64,000 nucleotides of DNA, from the NCBI GenBank assembly GCA_044432725.1, contig JAWXUL010000003.1:148483-212482 (forward strand). The letters are read 5' to 3'. The notes under the pieces are model-generated. The model was not told where the DNA came from, ran no database searches, and saw only the letters and a program-made list of their open reading frames with translations. The DNA comes from JAWXUK01 sp044432725. GTDB lineage: Bacteria; Bacillota; Clostridia; Oscillospirales; Oscillospiraceae. Both the position numbers and the translations under genes were made by a program. Each line of letters opens with the position of its first letter. Positions within the stretch are counted from its first letter, which is position 1. This document shows positions 9,125-19,100 of the stretch, piece after piece.

Positions 9125-10240
9125 CTAAGCGATGATGTCATCCTTACCGCCTTTAGAAATAACAATCTCGCCTTGTTCTTCCAGACCACGAATGACACCC
9201 ACAATACGTTGTTGTGCTTCTTCCACGTCTTTCATCCGAACATTGGTTGTAATTTCCAAGTCGTCTCGAATGGTTTCAGCCATCCGTCCTGACATATTGG
9301 AAAACAACTTGTTTGAAACATCAGGATTACTGCTTTTCAATGACAAAACCAAATCTCGTGGGTCACAGTCACGGATAAACCGTTGCACTGCCCGATCGTC
9401 CATGGTAACAATATCTTCAAAGACGAACATACGTTTCCGAATCTCGTCAGCAAGTTCACCATTTTTCTCTGACAAGCCATCAAAAATTCCTTTTTCACTG
9501 GAACGATCCAAGTTATTCATGATGTTTGCCACATAATCAATCCCGCCCACTTTGACGTTATTGTTTGTAATGATGCTAGAAAATTTACGTTCCATCTCAG
9601 CCTCGATAATCTTAATCGCTGCAGGGGAAGCACCCTCCATAATGGCGATACTTTCCACAACCTGCACCTGCTTGTTTGGTTCTAATTGTTCAATCACTCC
9701 AGCTGCTTTGTCTGGATCTAAGTAAGAGAGAACCAAAGCCATGGTCTGGGGACGCTCGTGTTGCAAAGAAGAATACAAAGATTTTGGGTCTGCTTTGTTC
9801 AAGAAAGCAAACTCTCTGTTCTTCATGGTCTTGGTGACCTTTTCTAGCAAGTTGCTTGCTGTTTGGTCGCCAAATGCCTTTTCCAAAACAGAACGTGCAT
9901 ACTCCAAACCGCCTTCAGTAACGGCTTTATTGGTCATACATAGTTGATAAAACTCAGTAAGCACTCGCTCTGTGGTTTCACCATCAACATATCCTAATTT
10001 TGCCACTTCCAAAGTCAGCTGTTCCACATCTTCTGGCTCCATATGCTGATAAATCAAAGAAGCTTTCTCTGCCCCTAAGGCAATCAATACCAAGGCAGCT
10101 TTTTGTGGTGGTTCTAAATCATCTCTATCAGAGGCAGCATCACCTACTGCAGCAGCAGCCTGCTCCATGATTTCTTCTGTATTCACTGCTGGTGCAGGGA
10201 CTGGTATATCAACAGCACCCTGTTTCGATTTACGTGGCAT
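9125..10240 (-). CDS. fliG: Flagellar motor switch protein FliG
   Basis: FliG forms the top of the C-ring, receives torque from MotA and couples to the FliF MS-ring. The 371-residue protein has the N-terminal domain (PPQKAALVLIALGAEKASLI), the middle EHPQ-like motif as QHERPQTMALVLSYL, and the C-terminal torque helix around VQRFIRDCDPRDLVLSLK. Two starts are possible: GTG at 10255 and ATG at 10240; I prefer the ATG, which has AAAGGTGGGG 8 bases upstream. It overlaps the end of fliF, consistent with translational coupling. Confidence 0.95.
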   Translation of the reverse strand: MPRKSKQGAVDIPVPAPAVNTEEIMEQAAAAVGDAASDRDDLEPPQKAALVLIALGAEKASLIYQHMEPEDVEQLTLEVAKLGYVDGETTERVLTEFYQLCMTNKAVTEGGLEYARSVLEKAFGDQTASNLLEKVTKTMKNREFAFLNKADPKSLYSSLQHERPQTMALVLSYLDPDKAAGVIEQLEPNKQVQVVESIAIMEGASPAAIKIIEAEMERKFSSIITNNNVKVGGIDYVANIMNNLDRSSEKGIFDGLSEKNGELADEIRKRMFVFEDIVTMDDRAVQRFIRDCDPRDLVLSLKSSNPDVSNKLFSNMSGRMAETIRDDLEITTNVRMKDVEEAQQRIVGVIRGLEEQGEIVISKGGKDDIIA

Positions 10241-11876
10241 CGGGTTGTTCCCCACCTTTCATCAGATTTCTCAGCAAGCTTGCTGCAATCTCTGGATTAT
10301 TACCCACAAAGGTACGCAATTCTTTGCGCAATTCCATACTTTTCTCAGTGTTCACATCCATGATGTCCGCACCATCCACTGGCGCCAGAGCTGCGATTTC
10401 TGCTGCTGCTTGCTCTGCTTCCAAACGACGTTCCTCTTCTTCTGCTGCAAGAGCTGCCTCTTCTTCTTCTCTGCGTTTTTTGCGCACCAAAAGAATAATG
10501 ATAATGACAATGATCAGGAACAAGGCAACGCCTGCAACCACTGCAAGCCAGACCCAAGTTGGAATACTATCGTCTTCTTCCACTTCATAAGAAGCAAAAG
10601 GTCCAAAAAGAACGCTCACTTTTTCTTCAGCTAATTCTGAAGAAATTCGTGCAGAAGTAGAGACATAATTGATCACTTGTTCTTCTGACAAGCTTTCACC
10701 ATTCTCACTGGCAGAGTTAATCACAACACCGATTTGCACATCTGTGATTACAGCAGCGATTTCCTCTTTTTGGGTATTGACTTCTGGAATTGCATAATCA
10801 ATCTGACCTGAGTTATATCCTTGCCAGTCTAACTCGCCATCACCGTCCGTATCAGCTGGATAGGTTGGGATATCAGAATTAGGTGTCGTTCCCACCAATC
10901 CCCCAATATAAACGCCATCATTTCCGTAAACAGCGCCACTCCAGATTTGACTGTTGATGATCCCTGCACCATCATCAGGGTTCTCTGGGTCGATTCCATA
11001 TTCTGGCATGGGATATTCAGTGGAAGTAGAATATTTTCTGTCAATATCCACCTCGGAATTCACCGTGATACGGATATTAGAAATGTCATAAACAGCACCC
11101 AAGGACATCATCAATTCAGTTCGAATTTGATTGTTCACATACTGTTGGAGTTCAAGTTTTAAATAACTCGCCTCTCCAGAGGATACAGCACTAGAGCCTG
11201 ACTCTGTATAAGTGTTACCCAGATTATCTGCAATGGTGATATCTTCAGGTGACAAATCAGAGACACCGTGGGCAACCCCCAAACGGATTGCATTGGCAAC
11301 ATCTGCACTGAGTGTTGTATTGTTTTTCAAATCCACATAAACAAATGCAGTTGTTTTGGTCAAATTACTGCTATCCAAAACATAAACTCTGTTTTCCCCT
11401 TCAGAAATAGTAACTGATGCATTTTCCACACCGTTAAAGTTCCGAATCGTCGCTGCCAAGCGATCTTGCAATTCATAAGTAGAAGCAATTACTTTATCCG
11501 TATCAGTCGACATAGACCCTACCATAGAATTATAGGTCTGATACGCCATACCAGAATCAGGAATCCCCAACATATAAATAGCTGCTCTCAAAGGATCTGC
11601 TGTTCCTTCTGGCACCGAGATATTCCCATTGTCTACATCTATTTTATAATCAAGCACATTGTTTTCTAACATGTACTCAGTGATTTTTTGCATATCATTG
11701 GCATTCAAATCATAAAAAACCACTTCATAGTCTTTATTTTGTAATACCAACCAGCGAGCAAAACAAATAATCAGTATGACCGCCAACACAACGCCCAAAA
11801 GGATTTTTGTTTTTGTGCCCATTTCTGCAAAGAAAGATTTGATTTTCTCCCAGTTTTCATTCACTTTTTCTTTCAA
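10230..11876 (-). CDS. fliF: Flagellar MS-ring protein FliF
   Basis: FliF forms the MS ring, the membrane base of the basal body. The 548-residue protein has two membrane helices, near residues 25-45 and 458-483, flanking a large periplasmic-side region. The N-terminal ring-building motifs are seen (VLDYKIDVDNGNISVP and RAAIYMLGIPDSGM). The cytoplasmic tail is charged and ends with ELRTFVGNNPEIAASLLRN, the FliG-binding segment. The start is TTG at 11876, 5 bases after GGGGAG. It overlaps fliG. Confidence 0.95.
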   Translation of the reverse strand: MKEKVNENWEKIKSFFAEMGTKTKILLGVVLAVILIICFARWLVLQNKDYEVVFYDLNANDMQKITEYMLENNVLDYKIDVDNGNISVPEGTADPLRAAIYMLGIPDSGMAYQTYNSMVGSMSTDTDKVIASTYELQDRLAATIRNFNGVENASVTISEGENRVYVLDSSNLTKTTAFVYVDLKNNTTLSADVANAIRLGVAHGVSDLSPEDITIADNLGNTYTESGSSAVSSGEASYLKLELQQYVNNQIRTELMMSLGAVYDISNIRITVNSEVDIDRKYSTSTEYPMPEYGIDPENPDDGAGIINSQIWSGAVYGNDGVYIGGLVGTTPNSDIPTYPADTDGDGELDWQGYNSGQIDYAIPEVNTQKEEIAAVITDVQIGVVINSASENGESLSEEQVINYVSTSARISSELAEEKVSVLFGPFASYEVEEDDSIPTWVWLAVVAGVALFLIIVIIIILLVRKKRREEEEAALAAEEEERRLEAEQAAAEIAALAPVDGADIMDVNTEKSMELRKELRTFVGNNPEIAASLLRNLMKGGEQPDAT

Positions 11877-11938
11877 TCTTTCTCCCCCTTACTGTCTTTT
11901 TTCACTTTAACCAAAGCGATTGAGACATTTCTCATAAA

Positions 11939-12328
11939 TCAAATGCTCATTTTAATAATTTCGTTATAAGCATCTAAAGATCTAGTCCGTAATTGGGTCA
12001 AAAGTTCAATCGCAGTTTGTGCTTTGGTTGTCGCAATCGTTAGTTCAGCAGGGTTGTCCAACTGACCAACAGCAAGAAGATATTCCATTTGATTTTTTTC
12101 TGCATCTGTGGTGCGTACATTTTCCACAGCAGAGGTCAAAATATCAGAAAAGGCAGCTCCGCCATTTGTTTCTTCCACTACAGTAGTGTTGCTATCAAAA
12201 ATAGGTGTAATTGTGTTTGCCAGCCCCATCTCACTTAAGCCAGACAATGCTGAAATTTGATTTCCACTGATGCTAGAGATTGCTGAAATACTGTTCCCTC
12301 CAAGAGAGGAGATTGCTGAAATATCCAT
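11939..12328 (-). CDS. fliE: Flagellar hook-basal body complex protein FliE
   Basis: FliE joins the MS-ring to the proximal rod. The 129-residue product is longer than the usual 100 or so; the conserved part is C-terminal (AAFSDILTSAVENV, then LAVGQLDNPAELTIATTKAQ and AYNEIIKMSI). The N-terminal 45 residues carry Ser-Ile-Ser-Ala repeats. I chose the ATG at 12328 because GGAAGGAAA lies just upstream; a longer frame to 12355 lacks one. Position between flgC and fliF is canonical. Confidence 0.9.
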   Translation of the reverse strand: MDISAISSLGGNSISAISSISGNQISALSGLSEMGLANTITPIFDSNTTVVEETNGGAAFSDILTSAVENVRTTDAEKNQMEYLLAVGQLDNPAELTIATTKAQTAIELLTQLRTRSLDAYNEIIKMSI

Positions 12329-12389
12329 ACTTATTTCCTTCCCATACAAAGACAAGTCGGTCTTTGTCCATTTAAACTTCTTTTAAAAA

Positions 12390-12851
12390 TTAACGCCCGA
12401 TTTCAAGTCCCTTAGCAGTAATAGACTTCATCAAATTCAAAATCGTTACATTGGCAGAATATGCCTGACTTGCTGCCATAGCATCTGCCATCTCTACCAC
12501 CAAATCCACATTAGGATAGTGGACATAACCAAACTCGTCGGCATCTTCGTGGCTAGGATCATAGACCATCTTCAAGTCAGAAGGGTCTTCCACAATCTCT
12601 GTCACCATAACGCCACCTGTGGCTGTATACTCCTGATTACTCACCGTCCCACCAATCGCCTCAGACAAGGCAAGACGAAAGCTGTCCCGTCCACCTTGGG
12701 CTTCAAATACCACCATTTTACGACGATAAGACTCCCCATCCTCGGTGCGTGTGGTGTTCATATTTGCCACGTTTTCCGAGACTACATCCATCCGAAGCTG
12801 TTGTGCTGTCAGCCCAGAGGACACGATATTAAAAGAACTTAAAAAAGCCAT
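12390..12851 (-). CDS. flgC: Flagellar basal-body rod protein FlgC
   Basis: FlgC is a proximal rod subunit exported through the flagellar type III system. The 153-residue product has the rod N-terminus (FNIVSSGLTAQQLRMDVVSE, then NVANMNTTRT) and C-terminus (EMADAMAASQAYSANVTILN). The ATG at 12851 has AGGAG 8 bases upstream. It sits between flgB and fliE. Confidence 0.95.
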   Translation of the reverse strand: MAFLSSFNIVSSGLTAQQLRMDVVSENVANMNTTRTEDGESYRRKMVVFEAQGGRDSFRLALSEAIGGTVSNQEYTATGGVMVTEIVEDPSDLKMVYDPSHEDADEFGYVHYPNVDLVVEMADAMAASQAYSANVTILNLMKSITAKGLEIGR

Positions 12852-12899
12852 CTTCTTCACTCCTATACTTTGATAAAATAACACTCAAAAAAGCTTGTT

Positions 12900-13286
12900 T
12901 TAGCCTGAAATCACGCCACGCAAAATAGAAAATTCACTGTTGATTGAATTGAGGACATATTGTAGTTGGAAATTGTTTCTCATGGCTTCAATTTCTTGCT
13001 CCCCTACATCCACACCATTTTGGTCTGATGTATACAGCTCTGTACTCGCTTCGTAAACATAAGGTGTTGCTCTTTGGATATTTTCAGCAACCTCCCAACT
13101 TTTCAAATTATCATTGACGGCATTGATCAAAGTTGCTTGAAACCCAGATTCAAACTGGACATACTTCGCCTTATAATTTGGTGTTTCAGCATTTGCCACA
13201 TTATCCGCAATCACAGCTTGCTTTTGCCAAAGATAGTCCATAGAACTCTCTAGCATATGCATATTATTAGAAATTAATGTATTCAC
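12900..13286 (-). CDS. flgB: Flagellar basal-body rod protein FlgB
   Basis: FlgB is a proximal rod subunit and the first gene of the fla operon here. The 128-residue length is normal, with the rod motif VIADNVANAETPNYKAKYV and the C-terminal NFQLQYVLNSINSEFSILRG. The start is GTG at 13286 with AGGAGTGA upstream. A strong sigma-A-like promoter lies about 100 bases upstream, so the operon is probably not directly driven by sigma-28. Confidence 0.94.
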   Translation of the reverse strand: MNTLISNNMHMLESSMDYLWQKQAVIADNVANAETPNYKAKYVQFESGFQATLINAVNDNLKSWEVAENIQRATPYVYEASTELYTSDQNGVDVGEQEIEAMRNNFQLQYVLNSINSEFSILRGVISG

Positions 13287-13382
13287 AATAAGTCACTCCT
13301 TTTACTTGTCATAATCTGACTTCATCTTATACACATCCCTCTGATTCTCAAGAAAAAAACAGGGTATGGCATATTTCTTAAC

Positions 13383-13411
13383 ATTATAATATATAATGTA
13401 GAATTTTGCAA
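13383..13411 (-). promoter_or_regulatory. Sigma-A-type promoter of the flgB (fla) operon
   Basis: On the minus strand the -35 box is TTGCAA and the -10 box is TATAAT with an exact 17-base spacer. It lies about 97 bases upstream of the flgB GTG and downstream of the csrA terminator, so it should start the flgB-to-motB operon. An AT-rich tract upstream could act as an UP element. Confidence 0.8.
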
Positions 13412-13555
13412 TAGTTTTTATGAAATTTGTTGTAAAAAAAATTATAAAAGTTTTTCCAGTCTCTTTACCAAGAAAAGTCTTTTCCTGTATATTTTAGCTA
13501 AAAATAACCTTTTTATTGGTTTTTTATGGAATTTCATGGTTTTTATCCCTGAAAA

Positions 13556-13616
13556 GCAAAAAAAAGATATCACCAGCCTCGGGATTTTTTCCCATTTTGG
13601 CTCGTAATATCTTTTG
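13556..13616 (-). terminator. Terminator of the flgM-csrA operon
   Basis: A large imperfect hairpin: outer arms AAAAGATAT and ATATCTTTT at 13562-13570 and 13607-13615, inner AGCC/GGCT and GGGA/TCCC. On the minus strand it is followed by a run of eight T. It lies about 110 bases after csrA and before the flgB promoter, separating the two flagellar operons. Confidence 0.8.
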
Positions 13617-13728
13617 TGAATAGTTTGTAAACTTTTTGTAAATTTTTTAGCAAAGACCTTTTAGCTTCTTTTTTCCTCACATTTGAAGGAATCTTTAGCT
13701 GTAAAAAAAGAGTGCGAGAAGCAAAGTT

Positions 13729-13965
13729 CTATTTTTTCTCTCCCTCTTGTTGCAGCATTTGAAGCAAAGCCAGAGGAGAAGCATTCTCCTGAGAGGCAGC
13801 TCGGTTTTCTTCTGCTGCCACCTTTAGTTCACTGCGCAATATTTGGATATATTTGGGTGCATCCACTGCCAAGCGGACCCGACCACCCTCCACTGCTAAG
13901 ACAGTGACAGTAGTCTCGTCGCCAATTAAAACAGACTCGCCCACTTTTCGTTGCAAAACTAACAT
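13729..13965 (-). CDS. csrA: Carbon storage/translational regulator CsrA
   Basis: CsrA is a small dimeric RNA-binding protein; in Gram-positive bacteria it represses flagellin translation and is antagonised by FliW. The 78-residue product starts MLVLQRKVGESVLIGD and has the VRLAVDAP strand; the C-terminal tail is longer than the Bacillus form. Its ATG overlaps the last 7 bases of fliW, so synthesis of the regulator is coupled to its antagonist. Neighbouring flgL and yviE-like genes match the Bacillus arrangement. Confidence 0.95.
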   Translation of the reverse strand: MLVLQRKVGESVLIGDETTVTVLAVEGGRVRLAVDAPKYIQILRSELKVAAEENRAASQENASPLALLQMLQQEGEKK

Positions 13966-14405
13966 GAAGCTCCCTCTTTTCCTGCAAAATCAGAAAGAAG
14001 ATGTCGCATTTCATATTGGTCCAAAATCACTTGTTTTGCTTTTCTTGTCACATCATTAATCACAATGGGACATTTAAAATTTACCGTGCTTCGTGATAAA
14101 GGCTCTTTCACCACACACAATGTGTAATAGCACAAATCTTCGCTCTGACTGACCCCCATAGAGGCAAGCTCTTTTTCGGTTAAAATAGGTGCATAGGCTT
14201 TGTTCAGAAAAAAAGGATTCATCGCAACAAAGGCAAGGGTTGGCGTATGAACGCTTTGAAAGCAAAGCATACTTTCTCCACTCCCCTCAAATGGGATGAG
14301 CAAAAATTCTTTTTCATACTCAAAACCAAAAAGTCCCTCTGAAAAATGTAACACACTCTCCTCGTCACAGCGAACAGCACCAAAATATTTTGTTTCTAGT
14401 TCCAT
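13959..14405 (-). CDS. fliW: Flagellar assembly factor FliW
   Basis: FliW binds flagellin and CsrA and so links flagellin export to flagellin translation. The 148-residue product has the family features LHFSEGLFGFE near the N-terminus, FVAMNPFFL, and a C-terminal VNFKCPIVINDVTRKAKQVI. The start is the ATG at 14405, 5 bases after a G-rich site; the TTG at 14417 is less likely. It overlaps csrA and follows the DUF6470 gene by about 12 bases. Confidence 0.95.
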   Translation of the reverse strand: MELETKYFGAVRCDEESVLHFSEGLFGFEYEKEFLLIPFEGSGESMLCFQSVHTPTLAFVAMNPFFLNKAYAPILTEKELASMGVSQSEDLCYYTLCVVKEPLSRSTVNFKCPIVINDVTRKAKQVILDQYEMRHLLSDFAGKEGASC

Positions 14406-14417
14406 ACAATCCCCCAA

Positions 14418-15017
14418 CTATCCTGAATAATTTGGATCAGAAGATTTTGGCACATACATGGGTCCTCCCACATAACGAACAATCACATCAGGACGTTGTG
14501 TCATTTCAAGCTCTATTGACCCAGGGGTAAACTTAAGTTCTTGCTCGGTGATATCCCAATCAAATTGCAATTCATCAGGTTGAAATTGAATATCAATTTC
14601 TCCTGGTTCTACTGTTACAGTAGGCGCCACTTTGGGAATGAAATCGATGCCGATATTCATACTCACATTTTTGAAAGAATCTTGTCTTGCAAACTGTGTC
14701 AACATCTCCTGACCAAGCTTTGCCTTCATTTGCTGTTGTCCTCTGGAAGCAAACTTAGACGTGGCTTGATCTGCCACACTATTCCCCTTTGCTGCATATT
14801 GTTCAATGTGGTCACCCACCGTCATAAAACCTTCACCAATGGATTTTCTTGTTTGATAAGTATCCACATGAACCTTTGCCGCTTTGGTTTGGATCTCTAC
14901 CCCCCCTGGATTACGGCTCATTTTTTGTTGTGCACTTGCATTCACATATTCTAATTTCGCATCTGTTCTTCTCAACTCGATTTGAGCAGGTACAATTTGA
15001 AGTTCGATCATTTGCAT
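14418..15017 (-). CDS. DUF6470 family protein (YviE-like)
   Basis: A 199-residue protein resembling the YviE/DUF6470 family encoded between flgL and fliW in Gram-positive flagellar loci. It has the opening IELQIVPAQIELRRTDAK and repeats of a PxxxxVxxGEIDIQFQP type in the C-terminal half, but no membrane segment. Its function is unknown; the invariant neighbourhood suggests a part in late flagellar assembly or in FliW/CsrA control. The AAGGAG site lies directly behind a terminator-like hairpin, so expression may be attenuated. Confidence 0.82.
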   Translation of the reverse strand: MQMIELQIVPAQIELRRTDAKLEYVNASAQQKMSRNPGGVEIQTKAAKVHVDTYQTRKSIGEGFMTVGDHIEQYAAKGNSVADQATSKFASRGQQQMKAKLGQEMLTQFARQDSFKNVSMNIGIDFIPKVAPTVTVEPGEIDIQFQPDELQFDWDITEQELKFTPGSIELEMTQRPDVIVRYVGGPMYVPKSSDPNYSG

Positions 15018-15035
15018 TCTAATTCAGCTCCTTTC

Positions 15036-15090
15036 AAAAAAATGGTTCCTACGAAAAGATAGGGAACCTCTAAAAAAGTTTTCAGAGGTT
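15036..15090 (-). promoter_or_regulatory. Possible attenuator: two mutually exclusive hairpins before the DUF6470-fliW-csrA genes
   Basis: In minus-strand order, hairpin 1 pairs AACCTCT (15084-15090 strand) with AGAGGTT (15065-15071). Hairpin 2 pairs GGTTCCCTA (15060-15068) with TAGGAACC (15044-15051) and runs directly into seven U and the ribosome binding site of the next gene. The arms overlap at 15065-15068, so only one hairpin can form at a time. Hairpin 2 looks like an intrinsic terminator and hairpin 1 like an antiterminator. What would select between them is unknown. Confidence 0.5.
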
Positions 15091-15112
15091 TCCTTTGGTT
15101 TCCTGTTAATGA

Positions 15113-16162
15113 TTACATATAATCTAACAAGGATTGACTTAAAATTTGTGTGCCGATTTGCAAACAAGCTGTATAGCAATATTGTTGCCAACTCATTTCC
15201 ATAATCGCTTCTGCTGGATCCACGTCTTCGATATCTGTGATGCGCTCATTCATATTATCTCTTGCATCAATCAAATAAGTTTCATTGGCTTTCAAGAAGG
15301 TTTGCTTCACGTCAAGTTCCACATATTGCCCTGTGGAATAATCAAGGGCAGCACTAAATTTATCCAACAAACGGGAAGCATCCTCTGCCACACTTGCATC
15401 AGGATAAGCGCCAGAATCAGGGTCACAAGAAGCAAGAAGATCTCCTATTTCCTTCACCAAGCTAACTAAGTTCTTTGGATCTCCGTCCTCGTCCACACCA
15501 AATCCAGTAAAATCAATCCCAGAAAAGGCATTGTTAAAGGCAGTGGTGTCAACCAAAGTACCATTTGCTCCTTCCGTTTCTGACAAGCCCAAACCTACGT
15601 CGACAAAATTATTCTCGTTTTCCCCTGTCATTTCCTTCAATTTGTAATAATCCGCTGTCCCTGGGCTAGCATTCACATTCACTCCACGATAAAGCAAATT
15701 TCCAGTGTCTTCGCACCAAGAAAATGGCACAGTGCTACCATCATCACCAGAAAATACAAACTTATCTGTATACTGACCATTCAGCGCATTCACCATGGAA
15801 TCAGCAACCTCTTGCAACTCGATGCCCAAAACTTGGCGACCAGTCCCTGTGGGGTCATTCAACGCCTCCACAATAGAACTTTTCGCATCCAAACCATAAG
15901 AATCCACCACAGTCCCTGCCACAGTCCAAGCAACTTGGACCTTTGCCATGGTAGTCCGTGTGTTTTGTAAAGCGTTTTCATTACGCCATAAAGAACGTCT
16001 CATAGACCACGCCAATGTGGCACCGGTTGGATCTTCGGAATAACTGCTGAAATTCCGTCCAGTTTGCACTTTGGTTGACGCATCATTTAATTGATTGGTA
16101 GAGGACATGAGATTATAATTATAATTATTCATCATCATGCCTGTCGTTACTCTAAAATTCAT
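15113..16162 (-). CDS. flgL: Flagellar hook-filament junction protein FlgL (HAP3)
   Basis: FlgL is the second junction protein, between FlgK and the filament. The 349-residue product has the flagellin-like N-terminus (MNFRVTTGMMMNNYNYNLMS, then GRNFSSYSEDPTGATLA) and a C-terminal helix (AEAIMEMSWQQYCYTACLQI, ending ILSQSLLDYM). The central domain is acidic. It begins 15 bases after flgK. An attenuator-like structure follows the stop codon. Confidence 0.93.
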   Translation of the reverse strand: MNFRVTTGMMMNNYNYNLMSSTNQLNDASTKVQTGRNFSSYSEDPTGATLAWSMRRSLWRNENALQNTRTTMAKVQVAWTVAGTVVDSYGLDAKSSIVEALNDPTGTGRQVLGIELQEVADSMVNALNGQYTDKFVFSGDDGSTVPFSWCEDTGNLLYRGVNVNASPGTADYYKLKEMTGENENNFVDVGLGLSETEGANGTLVDTTAFNNAFSGIDFTGFGVDEDGDPKNLVSLVKEIGDLLASCDPDSGAYPDASVAEDASRLLDKFSAALDYSTGQYVELDVKQTFLKANETYLIDARDNMNERITDIEDVDPAEAIMEMSWQQYCYTACLQIGTQILSQSLLDYM

Positions 16163-16177
16163 AATATCCTCCTAATG

Positions 16178-19100
16178 TTACATGTTCAGCAACACTTCAA
16201 GCACCTCATCCAAAGTAGTCATCAGCTTTGCCGCTGCCACATAGGCCTTTTGATAGGTCATCATGTTTGTCGCTTCATCATTTAAATCCACGCCAGACAC
16301 ACTCAGTCGATTGTTGTCTAAAGCAAGTGCCGAAGAGTCGTAATTCACCAACAACGTGGTTGTTGTTTGAATGTCCTGTGCCAAAGTACTGGTGGTATTC
16401 ACCAACATACCTTGGAAAGAACCGTTAAAGAATTCATTCTTCCCTGTCCAAGCATCTGTAGAAACATCCTTGGCATCATACTGCATATCCGCATCCATGG
16501 CGGTGATAAATTTCAACACATTGCTATTATCTGTGGTACCTGGGCTTTCACCCTTTGCTGTGATAATACGCACCTCACCAATGGACCAATCTCGAGAAAT
16601 AGAGATGTTTGAAGCCGTGATTCCAGAGGAATCGTTTGTATTACCATTATTACTAATCAAAGTGCCTGCTTTTTGGAAATTCGCATATTCTGGAGTCAAT
16701 ACACCACTATCTTGCAAAATTTCCCAATCACTATAATTCTTCATCGCCATATCATAGGTGATTTCGTCCCCAGCTTCGTTGGTAATGGGAGAGCCGTTTT
16801 TATCTAAGAAGCAATCGTTCTTTTCATCATAGTCATACATGGCAGCAGGGTCATAGATTTCTTGGGTGATGACACCATCGCAACTCACCATGGTTGGTAC
16901 TCGAATGCCGTACTCCAAATCCCAGTCTTCCACAGTGGTATCAATGCGCTCACCTGTTTCAACATCCCAATAAGCATTATCATTAAAACGAACCACTACT
17001 TCGCCATCACCATTTTCATATTGAGCATAACCGCTCTCGCCTACTTCTGTGCCTTCTTCTAGTTTATAAACATAATTACCATCCTCATCTGTATTATAAA
17101 CTTGATTCCCGTCTAAATCCAACACAGGATACTCGTCATTTGGATAGCCGTTGAGTAAAATGTCATAGTTTTCAGGCGTCAAAGTAGCAGCTGTCATATA
17201 AACAGGATTTCCATAAGAATCCATCATCAGAGCCCCGTTCTCCAAAAGTTGGATTGGCTCGTAATACAAAACCCCATCTCTTTCCACTTCGTGAAGAAAA
17301 TGCCCATCAGAATCCATCATGAAATTAGGATGACGCACACCACCATAGTCACCATCCGCATCAGAAGCATAGATATACTTCTCATACAAAGTCATGGCAG
17401 GCTCATCTGTATAATCCAAGTCATACATATTACTGGTGTTCACTTTGACTGTTTCCACAGTGCCATCACTCAAAGTGATGGTGGCATACATGATTTCATA
17501 CATTGGATTCCCATTGGAATCCAGTTGCAAAATAGCATCATCAGCAGGATCCAACACAGGATCTGCTGTATAATCCACAGGTGGATCATAAATGGGTTTA
17601 TTACAGTCATAGAAGTTCCCATCATCATCCACAGCAAAAATATCATCAGGATTCAAGGTGTTTAAGGAATTAAACACCTCTGCAAATTTTTGAGCAAGAG
17701 AATCCAAAGCCATTTGATAATAAGGAATCCCACGAGTGGTGGTGGCATCAGGATTCATGGAAATTTCCAATTTACTGGAATATTCCCCTTCCCCTGTCAA
17801 CATTTCACGATGTCCTTGCAGTGCACCAGAGATAACGATATCGCTCAACAAAATATCTGCAGTAATCTCACGATTACTGAGATCCTTCATATAATTGCCC
17901 TTCGCATCTTTCATTGCTGTTAAGGTAATCAAATAAGTATTGTCGTTGTCATTACCATCCTGCACGTTGTTGTTCATCTGTACAACGCTTTCCACTACTT
18001 CCAAAGTAGCAGGTGTGGTAATATCATAATCTTCATCATAATTTGGAGTTGTAAGAGGATTTCCCCCAGCAGCAACTGCCTCCGCTGCTGCTAGTTTATC
18101 TGCATCATAATCCGGGTTGTCGATCTCATAACTGGTCGCATATTCAGGATTATTTGTGGTATAGGCAACATAAACGCTACCATCAGCATTCAGTTTCCAC
18201 GTACCAGTCTCATCATCAATGACACCCACTGCAAACTGACCACCCATCCAGCCACCATCTTCGTTCACAGGTGCTTGACCGACTAAAATGGATTCTGGTG
18301 CTTCTACTGGATAATTTGATCCAGTAGAATCGAAATCAGGATAACCTTTAAATCCAGTGTAATACTCGTTGGGCTGAGGCCCTGCCAGCCGTGCATCATA
18401 CACAGGATTGCCGTTCTTATCCAGCCACGCAGCATCACTGTTATCAGGATAATATGGGTTCAACCAAGGTTTCGATTGATCTGCGTAGTTGGTGGGATTA
18501 CCATCTAAATCAACATACATATAACTGGTCAATCTATCATATTGGAAATAGGAACTACCATCAGGATAAATCTCTGGATTTGGCATTTCTACCATTTCTT
18601 CCATGGTCAACTGGGTGCAGAACAAACCATCCACCAAAGCTGTGTCTGTCCCAGCAATATTAATGGTCAGATTTTCCACAATCAAGCCCATGCCAATATC
18701 TTCTTCACTGTAAATGACATCAATGCCGATCATGCCAGATAATTCATCAATCAGCAAGTTACGCATATCACGAAGCGCCAAAGCTTCATCCCCATAAATG
18801 CCAGCATTACGAATTTGTTCGTTTAATTCACGAATCCCTGTCAACATCAAATTGGTGGCATCGATATCAGAATTATAACTGGAAAGCTGATTGGTTTCGA
18901 TGTTATCCAGTTGCTCTGCATAGCTGTTGAACAGTTGTGCCAAAGTTTCGCAAGCAGAACGCACCAATGTATCATATTCCTCAGAACCAGTATAGGTGCT
19001 CAGGTTTTGAAGCATTTCCACAATCTCACTAAATTGTGCTTCGATAATACCAAAGTCAGCTTCACCAGAAGCAACTTCGTCCAAAACATTTGCCAAATCG

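Larger units (their letters stand above)
13287..13728. other. Intergenic region between csrA and flgB
   Basis: This 442-base gap holds, in the direction of minus-strand transcription, about 110 AT-rich bases after csrA, a large terminator hairpin, and then the fla operon promoter and a leader of roughly 90 nucleotides before flgB. No open reading frame with a ribosome binding site is seen in it, and I recognise no cyclic-di-GMP riboswitch. Confidence 0.7.

Noticed and set aside
13287..13380. Cyclic-di-GMP riboswitch before the fla operon
   Set aside because: No GEMM core sequence is present in the roughly 90-nucleotide leader.
17249..17665. Plus-strand ORF rich in Ile and His opposite flgK
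   Set aside because: It is the antisense reading of the Asp/Asn-rich insertion of FlgK; no start signal.
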